A stretch of DNA of 64,000 bases, taken from the NCBI RefSeq assembly GCF_047777955.1, contig NZ_CP180537.1, positions 1,736,001 through 1,800,000 on the forward strand. The letters run 5' to 3'. Numbering within the stretch: position 1 is the first letter of the stretch; every line of letters starts with the position of its first letter. Source of the DNA: Didemnitutus sp047777955. Its GTDB lineage: Bacteria > Verrucomicrobiota > Verrucomicrobiia > Opitutales > Opitutaceae. A program made the translations under genes and the position numbers. The notes beneath the pieces were generated by a model, which saw only the letters and a program-made list of their open reading frames with translations, ran no database searches and was not told the DNA's origin. Positions 36,235 to 46,248 of the stretch are shown here, piece by piece.

Positions 36235-38178
36235 TTAGGGCTTCGGTGCGGTCGCAGCGGGAGCGGCGGGCGCCTTCTTCTCCGGGAGCGCGCGGGTGGC
36301 GATCTCGGTTTTGAAGCGCGCGACGAGGTCGGCGATCTTGTGCACGCCTTCGTCGCCCTTGGCACGGCTGCGCACGGAGGCGCTGAGCGCTTCGGCCTCC
36401 TTCTGGCCGAGGACGAGCACGTAGGGCACTTTTTCCAACTCGGCGCGACGGATCTTGGCGCCGAGCTTGTCGGAGTGGGTGTCGAGCGTGACGCGGAGGT
36501 CGGCCGCCTGAAGCTCGGCGAGCGTGGACTTGGCGAAGTCGAGGACCTTGTCGGAGATCGGGACGATGCGGACCTGCTCGGGCGCGAGCCAGAGCGGGAA
36601 GTCGCCGGCGAAGTGCTCGATGAGCACGCCGCAGAAGCGCTCCATCGAGCCGAAGGGCGCGCGGTGGATCATCACGGGCGTGTGCGCCTGGTTGTCGGCG
36701 CCGATGTAGCTGAGGCCGAAACGCACGGGGAGCACGTAGTCGACTTGCACGGTGCCGAGCTGCCACTCGCGGCCGATGACGTCGCGGACGACGAAGTCGA
36801 TCTTTGGGCCGTAGAAGGCGGCCTCGCCCGGCTCCTCGGTGAAGGGGACGCCGAGGGTCTTGGCGGCTTCGCGGCAGGCGTTCTCGGCGAGGTCCCACTT
36901 CTCGGGGTCGCCGGCGAACTTCTTGCCGTCGGGATCGCGCAGGCCGACGCGCACGCGGTAGTCGGACATGCCGAGCGTGGTGAGCACGGTCTTCACGAGC
37001 GAGAGGCAGCCGAGGACCTCCTGCGCGACCTGGTCGGGCGTGCAGAAGAGGTGGGCGTCGTCCTGGGTGAAGCCGCGGACGCGGGTCATGCCGTTGAGCT
37101 CGCCGGACTGTTCCCAGCGGTAAACGGTGCCGAACTCGGCGAGGCGCACGGGCAGATCGCGGTAGCTGCGCGGCTGCGAGCCGAAGATCTTGATGTGGTG
37201 CGGGCAGTTCATCGGCTTCAGGAGGAAGCCGTCGATGAGCTGGTCGTCGGGGAGGACGCGGTCCGGCGTGATGGTTTCCTTGCCGGTGCGCTCGTTGATC
37301 GATTCGGCGAACTTCTGGGAGACGGCCTCGATGCGGTTGGCCATCTCGGCGCAGGAGCAGCCGGACTTCACGAGCTGGTCGAGGAAGTCGCGTTCGACGA
37401 TGGGCGGGAACTGCGAGTCCTTGTAGTAGGGGAAGTGGCCGGAGGTCTTGTAGAGCGCGAGGCGGCCGATGTGCGGCGTGAAGACCTGCGCGTAGCCCTG
37501 GCGGCGGAGCTCGGTCGAGATGAACGACTGGAGCTCCTGGCGAACGATCGAGCCGGCGGGCGTCCAGAGGATGAGGCCCTGACCGACATCCTCGTCGATG
37601 TGGAAAAGCTTGAGGTCCTTGCCGAGCTTGCGGTGGTCGCGGAGCTTGGCCTGCTCCATCTGCGTGAGGTAGGCGGCGAGCTCGTCCTTTGCGGCGAAGG
37701 CGGTGCCGTAGATGCGCTGGAGTTGCTTGTTGCGCTCGTCGCCGCGGTGGTAGGCGCCGGCGATGGAGAGCAGCTTGAAGGCCTTGATCTGTTTCGTGTA
37801 GCGGACGTGGGTGCCGGCGCAGAGGTCGACGAACTCGCCGTTCTGGTAGAAGGAGATCTTCTCGCCCTCGGGGATGTCGGCGAGGCGGCCGAGCTTGTAG
37901 CGCTCCTGGCCGCGCGAGCGGATGATCTGCTCGGCTTCCTCGCGGGAGACCTCCTTGCGCTGGAAGGATTGGTTCTCGTCGATGATCTTCTTCATCTCCT
38001 CCTCGAGCCGCGCGAGGTCCTCCGTCGTGAGTTTGTGGTCGAGATCGATATCGTAATAGAAGCCGGTGTCGGTCGGCGGGCCGATATCGAGCTTGGCGTC
38101 CGGGAACAGACGGAGGATCGCGGTCGCCAGCACGTGTGAGGCCGAGTGGCGGATTTCTTCGAGCGGTGTCATCGACAT
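36235..38178 (-). CDS. thrS: Threonyl-tRNA synthetase lacking the TGS domain
   Basis: A 647-residue class IIa synthetase. It starts directly in the editing domain (MSMTPLEEIRHSASHVLA with His11 and His15; Cys120 and His124 in DLCAGTH), so the usual N-terminal TGS domain is absent. The catalytic core has the zinc Cys325 in LKPMNCPHH and motif 2 around GTVYRWEQSGELNGMTRVRG. Between SGHFPYYKD and FLLKPMNC there is an extra segment of roughly 45-60 residues with CSC (residues 274-276). The anticodon-binding domain (IVPISDKVLDFAK) is normal; the C-terminus ends in an Ala/Pro/Lys-rich tail. There is no T-box-like leader. Confidence 0.95.
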   Translation of the reverse strand: MSMTPLEEIRHSASHVLATAILRLFPDAKLDIGPPTDTGFYYDIDLDHKLTTEDLARLEEEMKKIIDENQSFQRKEVSREEAEQIIRSRGQERYKLGRLADIPEGEKISFYQNGEFVDLCAGTHVRYTKQIKAFKLLSIAGAYHRGDERNKQLQRIYGTAFAAKDELAAYLTQMEQAKLRDHRKLGKDLKLFHIDEDVGQGLILWTPAGSIVRQELQSFISTELRRQGYAQVFTPHIGRLALYKTSGHFPYYKDSQFPPIVERDFLDQLVKSGCSCAEMANRIEAVSQKFAESINERTGKETITPDRVLPDDQLIDGFLLKPMNCPHHIKIFGSQPRSYRDLPVRLAEFGTVYRWEQSGELNGMTRVRGFTQDDAHLFCTPDQVAQEVLGCLSLVKTVLTTLGMSDYRVRVGLRDPDGKKFAGDPEKWDLAENACREAAKTLGVPFTEEPGEAAFYGPKIDFVVRDVIGREWQLGTVQVDYVLPVRFGLSYIGADNQAHTPVMIHRAPFGSMERFCGVLIEHFAGDFPLWLAPEQVRIVPISDKVLDFAKSTLAELQAADLRVTLDTHSDKLGAKIRRAELEKVPYVLVLGQKEAEALSASVRSRAKGDEGVHKIADLVARFKTEIATRALPEKKAPAAPAATAPKP

Positions 38179-38662
38179 AGTGTATGTGGGTTTGGTCCTG
38201 CCTACGATTGCAGGGCCGAAGGGGCAGAGTGGCGGGTGACTTCGCCCGGTGTCAATCTGGAGGTCGTGCAGGCCCCGAGGGAGCAGCCTAGAGCATCAAG
38301 CAAAGTCGGGCGATGCGTGGGTCTGCCCCTCGATGGCGCCGGAGAGGCAAATCTCACTCATCTCATGCCGTTTTCGACGAGGGCTCGTCGTCGTTTCCTC
38401 CAGTTCGCCTTCGCAATAGGGCCGAGGAAAATATGAGTATTTATAAGACAAAAATTATGAAATCGAATCACTGATGACCAGCGGGATCACTTGGCATTCA
38501 GGAATCAAATGACGGCGACCAAGAGGCAATTCATTACCAGCGTATGGCAAAAAAGAGAACATATGATCAGAGATAAGGTCAATTTGATTGACTCGACTTC
38601 AACGATCGGTGATCGTGCCGTGTGGTTTTGCAGGTAGGAATTGTTGTAACCCCATCCAAATA
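38179..38662. other. Intergenic region, AT-rich in its right half
   Basis: These 484 bases hold no convincing gene. From about 38420 to 38600 the composition turns clearly AT-rich against the GC-rich surroundings, with runs such as TATTTATAAGACAAAAATTATG. A perfect 6-bp dyad, ACGATC (38602-38607) and GATCGT (38611-38616), could be an operator for the large gene that follows. The change in composition marks the left edge of a probable transferred segment. Confidence 0.6.
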
Positions 38663-41302
38663 ATGCCCTTAAATCCATTCTATCGTTTGTTGGACCAACG
38701 CCTTATCGGACGTGGCCGCATCGCCTTACGCATCCTCTTTGTTTGGTCGGTTCTCTTCTCAGCTGGACGTGGTGCTGAGGAGTTGGTCAGCGATCGCGTG
38801 GGCATCGCGCACACGGGCGGCAAATACTGGCTGACGGGCGAAAACTATCTCAACGAAGGGGCGCTGCGCATTGAGGAAATGGGTGGCCGCGTGGTGAAGG
38901 TTTTCATGGGGGGGAACTATGCCAATCAGTTCCCGTGGAATTCCAACTGGCCCACGGTGGGATCGCTGGTCGAGCTGGCGCAAACTCGGCACTTCCGGGA
39001 GTTCTTCAGCCGCCCATCTTTGACTACCTACGTGATCGATGCGACGGAGTTTGGCCCATCGATTTACTGGAAGGATGGCATGAGTGATGCCGAGTTGCAG
39101 AACTCCTACAGTGAGATCCGCGCCTTGGCGGTGCACTTGTTGAGCACTTACAGCAACAAGACTTTCATCATCCAAAACTGGGAGGGAGACAATGCGTTTG
39201 GCAGCCCTCCGGATGTCGCCACGGCAGAGCGAGGGATGGCGGACTGGCTCAACGTCCGCCAACTGGCGATCGATGATGCGCGCACGGCAGTCCTGACGAG
39301 CACGAGCAAGGTCTACGGAGCCGCAGAGTTCAATTTTCTGCCGCCACCGTTCATGCAGACGACCCAGCCGCACCTGATCATCAACACCGTGATCCCGAAC
39401 ACGAACATGGATCTGTATTCGATCTCGAACTACCTCACGGGCCAGAACGACGGGCGGGAGGACAGCATCTACGCCATGCTGGATTACATGGATTCGTATT
39501 GTCCCGACTCGCTGCTCTTCGGCCGAAAAAATCTCTATTTCGGAGAGTTCGGGGCGAAGGAAAACAGTCTCGCGAGCGATCCGCTCCAGCGACAGGTCGC
39601 AGGCCGCCAGATCGAGCAGGCGTTCAAATGGGGTGTGCACTACGTCATCTTCTGGGCGATCTACGACAACGTGCTGAAGAACGGCGTGACTCTGGCCCCC
39701 GGTCAGGAGGCCACGAACAGCCAATTGCTGGGTAATTGGTTGATCCGGCCGGACGGCACCTTGCCCCAAATCAATGCCTACTTCCGCGACATCCTCGGGC
39801 GCTCCTACGCAACCTACCAAGACCGGTATGAATTTGAACAGGCCGACGGCGACTCCCCCACGAATGACCCGTTTGTGGCGACCGCCCAAAGCGGAGCGAG
39901 TGGCGGGTATCTGGTGAGATTCGATGCGAACGCCGCCAACGATGAGATACATTACGCTTTGCAGGTGCCGGTGGCGGGCACTTACGAAATGGAGTTGGGC
40001 TACCGGACCGGCACCGATGCGGGCATCATCCGTGTGTTCGTTGCCGGCGTCGCGACAGGAGATCAGATTGACACCTACTCAGCGACTCCCGCCCTGAGCA
40101 GCTCCAAACTCAGTGTGCCGCTTTCCTTCACGAAGGCCGGCGTCAAGGACTTCAAGTTCCGCTCGAGAGCGAAGAACGCTTCGAGCTCCGGCTTCCGCTT
40201 GTATCTGGATTATGTTCGCTTGATCCCGGTCGGCCGGGACACGACGGCGCCGAACTTGACCGTGCCTGGCAATATCGCGGTTGAGGCGACCAGCACGGCG
40301 GGTGCGATCGTGAACTATCCGGCGGCTTCCGCCACCGATAATGTCGGAGTCACATCACTCGGCTACAGCAAAGCCAGCGGCAGCACTTTCCCGCTTGGCG
40401 TGACCTCAGTCATCGTCTCCGCCAGCGATGCGGCCGGCAATACCAGCAGCGGCAGCTTCACCGTCACCGTGGGTGACACCACCCCGCCCGCCCTGAGCGT
40501 GTCGGGAGACCTCACGGTCGAGGCGAATAGTCCCATGGGCGCGATCGTCAACTATCCGGCTGCGACTGCGACGGACGCCGTGGGCGTGACCTCGATCACC
40601 TACAGCAAAGCCACCGGCACGACATTTCTGCTCGGCCTCACGACCGTTGCCGTCACCGCCAAGGATGCCGCCGGCAACACGAGCAGCGGTAGCTTCACGG
40701 TCAACGTGGTCGACACGACGGCACCGGCCCTGACCCTGCCAGGAAATCTCACGGTTGAGGCGACCAGCGCCTCCGGTGCGATCGTTACTTATCCGGCCGC
40801 TTCCGCCACGGACGCGGTCGGCGTGACCTCGCTGGTTTACAGCGCGCCCAGCGGCGGCACGTTCCCACTCGGCCTCACGACCGTTACCGTCACGGCCAAG
40901 GATGCCGCTGGCAACACGAGCAGCGGTAGCTTCACGGTCAACGTGGTCGACACGACGGCACCGAGTATTGCGAGAGTCGTCCCTTCGCAGTCGGTGCTCT
41001 GGTCGCCCAACCATCGGATGGAGTCCATTACCCTCGCGGTGGATGCGAGCGATGCAGTCGGCATCGCTGGGATCCGGATCATCGGCGTTTCCAGCAGCGA
41101 GCCAGATAACGGCCTCGGCGACGGCGATCTGGCGGGCGACAGCCAGATTACGGGTGACCTCACCGTCAACCTGCGCGCAGAGCGCAGCGGCAAGGGCAGC
41201 GGTCGCGTCTACACGATCCTGGTCGAGGCACGAGATGCGGGCGGCAATGTCAGCACTTCCGCCTGCACCGTCTCGGTGCCTAAGAGCCAGGGCGGCAAAT
41301 AA
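38663..41302 (+). CDS. Large secreted glycosidase-like protein with HYR repeats
   Basis: An 879-residue protein with an exported N-terminus (IALRILFVWSVLFSAGRGAE). Residues about 30-390 look like a TIM-barrel glycosidase: TFIIQNWEGDNAFGS supplies a plausible acid/base Glu and KNLYFGEFGAKEN a plausible nucleophile Glu, with a later VIFWAIYDN strand. Residues about 400-520 are a jelly-roll, carbohydrate-binding-like domain (YALQVPVAGTYEMELGYRTG). Three HYR-type Ig-like repeats of about 79 residues (525-603, 604-682, 683-762) follow, each ending SDAAGNTSSG or KDAAGNTSSG, then a related C-terminal Ig-like domain. GC is visibly lower than the neighbours and codon use is more relaxed, suggesting transfer. 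The polysaccharide substrate is unknown. The ATG at 38663 is the best start before the signal. Confidence 0.75.
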   Translation: MPLNPFYRLLDQRLIGRGRIALRILFVWSVLFSAGRGAEELVSDRVGIAHTGGKYWLTGENYLNEGALRIEEMGGRVVKVFMGGNYANQFPWNSNWPTVGSLVELAQTRHFREFFSRPSLTTYVIDATEFGPSIYWKDGMSDAELQNSYSEIRALAVHLLSTYSNKTFIIQNWEGDNAFGSPPDVATAERGMADWLNVRQLAIDDARTAVLTSTSKVYGAAEFNFLPPPFMQTTQPHLIINTVIPNTNMDLYSISNYLTGQNDGREDSIYAMLDYMDSYCPDSLLFGRKNLYFGEFGAKENSLASDPLQRQVAGRQIEQAFKWGVHYVIFWAIYDNVLKNGVTLAPGQEATNSQLLGNWLIRPDGTLPQINAYFRDILGRSYATYQDRYEFEQADGDSPTNDPFVATAQSGASGGYLVRFDANAANDEIHYALQVPVAGTYEMELGYRTGTDAGIIRVFVAGVATGDQIDTYSATPALSSSKLSVPLSFTKAGVKDFKFRSRAKNASSSGFRLYLDYVRLIPVGRDTTAPNLTVPGNIAVEATSTAGAIVNYPAASATDNVGVTSLGYSKASGSTFPLGVTSVIVSASDAAGNTSSGSFTVTVGDTTPPALSVSGDLTVEANSPMGAIVNYPAATATDAVGVTSITYSKATGTTFLLGLTTVAVTAKDAAGNTSSGSFTVNVVDTTAPALTLPGNLTVEATSASGAIVTYPAASATDAVGVTSLVYSAPSGGTFPLGLTTVTVTAKDAAGNTSSGSFTVNVVDTTAPSIARVVPSQSVLWSPNHRMESITLAVDASDAVGIAGIRIIGVSSSEPDNGLGDGDLAGDSQITGDLTVNLRAERSGKGSGRVYTILVEARDAGGNVSTSACTVSVPKSQGGK
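40239..40966 (+). repeat. Tandem DNA repeats encoding HYR domains
   Basis: Three in-frame units of about 236-240 bases. Units 2 and 3 share a nearly identical stretch (40631-40728 against 40868-40965, offset 237 bases), implying recent duplication or conversion; unit 1 is more diverged. Confidence 0.8.
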
Positions 41303-41324
41303 TCCTCAGACACTTCCGATGGAC

Positions 41325-41353
41325 CGAGCCCGCCGAATCCGGCGGGCTCGTTT
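41325..41353 (+). terminator. Intrinsic terminator of the HYR-protein gene
   Basis: Perfect 10-bp stem CGAGCCCGCC (41325-41334) and GGCGGGCTCG (41341-41350), then TTTCG. Confidence 0.75.
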
Positions 41354-41433
41354 CGTTGCCACGGCATGGAAGCCGAGACAAATGGCAGCGCCGCTCCGCA
41401 GCAGGAGCCAGTTTTTAGCTGCGCATCCGTCGG

Positions 41434-42849
<1,416 letters not shown>

Positions 42850-43206
42850 GACGCGGAACGGAAGTTGGAAACGGAAAACCGGCGGGATGGCAAACGCGAC
42901 GTGGCGGGTGACACGCGCGGGTGCGACGGGAGGCGGTGAGAGCAGGCGGGCGGGCCCGGTATTCCGGGCGACACGGGCGCGAGCCGGCTTCAGCAACCGC
43001 CGGGCATAGTTCGGCAACACGTCGTGGGCGACGTCTGGATCGGGCCGAACGGGAGGGCGGGACGCATGGGCGACGCCTAGGAACGCTGTGATGCGGCGCG
43101 AGTTCAAGCTCTGTTTTGGTTCTCGCCGGCACGGCGCAAAATCCGCGGCGCGAAGGGCAAGATTTCCATAGCCGGACCGCGGGGGAGCGGCTACCGTCTC
43201 CGCTCC
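42850..43206. other. Intergenic region between cysS and hemB
   Basis: A 357-base divergent spacer, GC-rich. I see no RNA gene, riboswitch-like structure or convincing small gene. It must contain the promoters of cysS and hemB, but no clear -35/-10 pair is readable. Confidence 0.5.
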
Positions 43207-44217
43207 ATGCCAAACGAAAAACTCGTGCTCACGCACCGTCCGCGTCGCCTGCGCCGTTTCGCCAGCCGCCGCGCGATGGTCGAGGAAACCGTTCTGCGCC
43301 CCGCCGACCTGATTGCCCCGCTCTTCGTGGTCGACGGCTCCCCCGCGCCCGAGGAGATCGGGTCGATGCCCGGCGTCTTCCGCCTGGCCATCGCCGACCT
43401 GGTCAAGGAGTGCCAGGAGATTTTCGCCCTCGGCGTGCCGGCCGTCGCGCTGTTCCCGAAGCTCGATCCGAAGCTGAAGGACGAGAACGGCACCGAGGCG
43501 CTCAACCCGCAGACGCTCATCCTCCGCGCCGTCCGCGCGGTGAAGCAGGCGGTGCCGGAGCTGTCGATCATCACCGACGTTGCGCTCGATCCCTACACGA
43601 GCCACGGCCACGACGGCGTGCTCAACGCCGAGAAGGACAACGTCGACAACGACCGCACCGTCGCGATCCTCGCGCAGATGGCCGTCATGCAGGCCGAGGC
43701 CGGCGTGGATTTCGTCGCGCCGTCGGACATGATGGACGGCCGCGTCGGCGCGATCCGGAAGGCGCTCGACGCCGCGGGCTACACCGACACGGCGATCATG
43801 GCCTATTCGGTGAAATACAATTCGGCCTACTACGGGCCGTTCCGCGACGCTGTCGGCAGCGCGCAGGCCGCGGGCACGCGGCTGCTCAGCAAGGCGACTT
43901 ACCAGATGAATCCCGCCAACCGCCGCGAGGCCATCCGCGAGATGCAGCTCGACGTGGCCGAGGGCGCGGATGTCGTGATGGTCAAGCCCGCCGGCGCCTA
44001 CCTCGACATCATCCGCGAGGTGCGCAACGCCACCCGCACGCCGGTCGCGGCGTATCAGGTCTCGGGCGAGTATTCGCAGATCCACGCCGCAGCGCGTCTC
44101 GGCTGGCTCGATCTCGTGCGCACGCGGCACGAGTCGCTGCTCGCGATCAAGCGCGCGGGCGCGGACATGATTCTGACGTATTTCGCGAAGGATATCGCAA
44201 AGGCCTACAAAGGCTGA
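43207..44217 (+). CDS. hemB: Delta-aminolevulinic acid dehydratase (porphobilinogen synthase)
   Basis: A 336-residue enzyme condensing two 5-aminolevulinates to porphobilinogen, for heme and siroheme. Schiff-base lysines are Lys203 in YSVKYNSAYYGPFR and Lys260 in VVMVKPAGAYLD. The metal-site region reads DVALDPYTSHGHDG (from residue 124), with aspartates where Zn enzymes have cysteines, so this is the Mg/monovalent-cation type. It is monocistronic with a strong terminator. Confidence 0.96.
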   Translation: MPNEKLVLTHRPRRLRRFASRRAMVEETVLRPADLIAPLFVVDGSPAPEEIGSMPGVFRLAIADLVKECQEIFALGVPAVALFPKLDPKLKDENGTEALNPQTLILRAVRAVKQAVPELSIITDVALDPYTSHGHDGVLNAEKDNVDNDRTVAILAQMAVMQAEAGVDFVAPSDMMDGRVGAIRKALDAAGYTDTAIMAYSVKYNSAYYGPFRDAVGSAQAAGTRLLSKATYQMNPANRREAIREMQLDVAEGADVVMVKPAGAYLDIIREVRNATRTPVAAYQVSGEYSQIHAAARLGWLDLVRTRHESLLAIKRAGADMILTYFAKDIAKAYKG

Positions 44218-44244
44218 GCGAGCCGCGAGCGGTGCATTTCAGGT

Positions 44245-44276
44245 GGGCGCCGGTCTCCCGACCGGCGCCCTTTTTT
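44245..44276 (+). terminator. Intrinsic terminator of hemB
   Basis: Perfect 10-bp stem GGGCGCCGGT (44245-44254) and ACCGGCGCCC (44261-44270), then TTTTTT. Confidence 0.9.
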
Positions 44277-44304
44277 GTGCGTGGCGGCGGCGGGGCGCGG
44301 CCTT

Positions 44305-44327
44305 GTCGCCGCTGGGACAGCGGCGAC
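44305..44327. repeat. Isolated perfect palindrome
   Basis: 10-bp stem GTCGCCGCTG (44305-44314) and CAGCGGCGAC (44318-44327), loop GGA. No T-tract follows and the hemB terminator lies just upstream, so it is not an obvious terminator. It may belong to a dispersed palindrome class. Confidence 0.5.
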
Positions 44328-44464
44328 CACCTCGGGGAATGAAGGCGGTGGTTAGGGTGGGAAGGGTCGGTAGTGTGCTTCGCGAAGCGGGCGCATCCCT
44401 CCTTTGAGGGACGGCGGGTGACTTGAGGCGTTGGCGGGGCGGCGTAGGTTTCGGCCGCTACCCC

Positions 44465-46195
44465 ATGAAGGCGCATTCTGTTTCGCGGCGAGCGGCATCG
44501 ATGCTCGCCGGCAGCGTCGCGGCGATCGCGTTCGCTGCTGAGACGCCGACGCCGGTCGACTCCACGGTCTACGAGCTGCCGAAATACACCGTTACGAATC
44601 CGCTCGAGTTGCCAGCGCCAGAGTCGTGGCGCTATGCGCGGATTCCGGGATTCGAGGTGCTGAGCAACGCGTCCGATCGCGCGACGCAGCGCTTCCTGCG
44701 GGATTTTCAATTGATGCAGCAGGTGATCGACATCACGTGGCCGGTGTTGCGCCGCGCCGGTCCGCCGCTGCCGACCACGCTGATTTTGACTTCGGGCGGC
44801 AAGGCGGCGCGGCCCTTTTTGCGGCCAGCGGGAAAATTGGTGGGCGACATCGACGTGTTCGAGTTCGAGGAGTTTGATCCCGACGATCCTCTCCGTGCCA
44901 AATTCGGTCCGGGTGGTGTCTCGAGCCAGCTGTTCGCCAATGAAGAGCAGGCCTGTATCGTGCTGAATCTCGGTCACGACGGCCGAGGCCAGACGGATCC
45001 CTACCGGCAATTCTACGATCGCTACGTGCGCTACCTGATGAGCCGCTTCGATGCGCCGAGCCCGCCGTGGTTGGTGGAAGGGGTGGCGAGCTTGTTCGCC
45101 GGCATCGATTACACGGACAAGTGGATCGAGTTCGGCGTGCTCGGGCGAGGCGACGACGACTTCAGTCAGCGGCTTACGCCCAAGGCTCCGGCAATGGACA
45201 GCAGCGGCGATACTTCGATGGTGCCGCCGCCGTTGATCAGCCGCTTGGGCACGTTCCCTTCGCTGGCGGCGATGTTGACGGCGAGCGAAGGCCAGCTCCG
45301 GAGCGATCTGAAGCTGAGCACGCTCGCACAAGCGTTCGTCCACATGTGCCTCTACGGACGTGGGCTGAAATATCAGAAACCCCTGTTCCGCTATCTCGAT
45401 CGCGTGAGAGGTGGGCCGGGCACGGAGGAGATCGTGCGGGAGTGCTTTGGCATGAGCATCGCGAAACTGCAGGAGGAAGTGCAGGGCTACTCGGCGTTCA
45501 CCGACTATCGCTCCATTCAGTTTCGCGCGCAAAAGGGCGCGCGCCTCGCGCCTCCACCGGAAGTTGCCTTGCGCGCGGCGACGCCCGCGGAGATCGGACG
45601 CATCAAGGGTGACGGGTTGCTGCTCGCGGGTAACCGTAACGCGGCCTTCCTGGAACTGCTCGCGCCCTACGTGCGCAAGCAGCCGGACTGCGATCTGCTC
45701 GCGTCGCTCGGGCTGTTCGAATTGCAGTCGGAATCGAGCGCGCGGGCACAGCGCGGGCGAAAGTTGCTCGAGGCGGCCGTGAGTGGTGGGACGACGCGGG
45801 CGAGAGCCTATCTCGAACTGACGCGGCTGAGTCTGAGCGAGCAGGTTGGCCCGATGGAGGAGGCGCGGCGCGCGCAAATCCTCGCGTGGTTGCGGAAGGC
45901 CGTGAGCATGCCGCCGCCGCTGCTCGGTGCCTACGAGTTGCTGGCGAGTCTTTGGTGGGAAACCGAAATGAAACCGCCCGCGACGGATCTGGTGCTGCTC
46001 GAACAGGGCGTGCGCCGTTTTCCCGGGCAGCTCGCGTTGGTTTATCGGACCGCGCAGCTGTGCGCCGAAGGCGGGCGGGTGGCGCAAGCCGCGGCGCTCG
46101 CGGAGTGGGGCGAGCGGGCCGCGCGAGAGCCGAAGGATCGGCAACGCTTCGCGGAATTGCGGGCGAAGCTGCCGGCGGCTCCGAACGCGAAGTGA
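44465..46195 (+). CDS. Second secreted gluzincin-like protein with degenerate zinc site
   Basis: A 576-residue protein with a weak signal-like start (SMLAGSVAAIAFAAE). Residues about 50-260 match the layout of the protein at 2688-4271: a strand-rich start, then RQFYDRYVRYLM and PPWLVEGVASLFAG. The HExxH position, 17 residues before Trp, reads DRYVR; the third-ligand Glu (WLVEG) is kept. Catalysis is therefore unlikely. The rest (about 330-570) is helical and TPR-like. It probably shares an exported, non-enzymatic role with its relative. It is a single gene; its 3' end faces the APC permease operon. Confidence 0.75.
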   Translation: MKAHSVSRRAASMLAGSVAAIAFAAETPTPVDSTVYELPKYTVTNPLELPAPESWRYARIPGFEVLSNASDRATQRFLRDFQLMQQVIDITWPVLRRAGPPLPTTLILTSGGKAARPFLRPAGKLVGDIDVFEFEEFDPDDPLRAKFGPGGVSSQLFANEEQACIVLNLGHDGRGQTDPYRQFYDRYVRYLMSRFDAPSPPWLVEGVASLFAGIDYTDKWIEFGVLGRGDDDFSQRLTPKAPAMDSSGDTSMVPPPLISRLGTFPSLAAMLTASEGQLRSDLKLSTLAQAFVHMCLYGRGLKYQKPLFRYLDRVRGGPGTEEIVRECFGMSIAKLQEEVQGYSAFTDYRSIQFRAQKGARLAPPPEVALRAATPAEIGRIKGDGLLLAGNRNAAFLELLAPYVRKQPDCDLLASLGLFELQSESSARAQRGRKLLEAAVSGGTTRARAYLELTRLSLSEQVGPMEEARRAQILAWLRKAVSMPPPLLGAYELLASLWWETEMKPPATDLVLLEQGVRRFPGQLALVYRTAQLCAEGGRVAQAAALAEWGERAAREPKDRQRFAELRAKLPAAPNAK

Positions 46196-46196
46196 A

Positions 46197-46224
46197 CAAA
46201 AAAAGGCGGCCCGTGGGCCGCCTT
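46197..46224 (-). terminator. Intrinsic terminator of the APC permease pair
   Basis: Stem AAGGCGGCC (46203-46211) and GGCCGCCTT (46216-46224) with an A-run from 46197, a U-tract on the minus strand. It lies between the convergent gluzincin-like and permease genes. Confidence 0.8.
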
Positions 46225-46248
46225 GGAGATGGCAAGTGGGCGGAGCGC

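Noticed and set aside
38146..38436. A 96-codon plus-strand frame beginning inside thrS
   Set aside because: No ribosome site, overlaps the thrS 5' end, and no domain-like sequence; most likely chance.
40239..40966. Possible CRISPR-like or satellite repeats
   Set aside because: The units are 236-240 bases, in frame and coding for HYR domains; there are no short repeats with unique spacers.
42850..43206. A riboswitch or T-box leader for cysS or hemB
   Set aside because: No recognisable conserved core, specifier hairpin or terminator/antiterminator pair could be read in this spacer.
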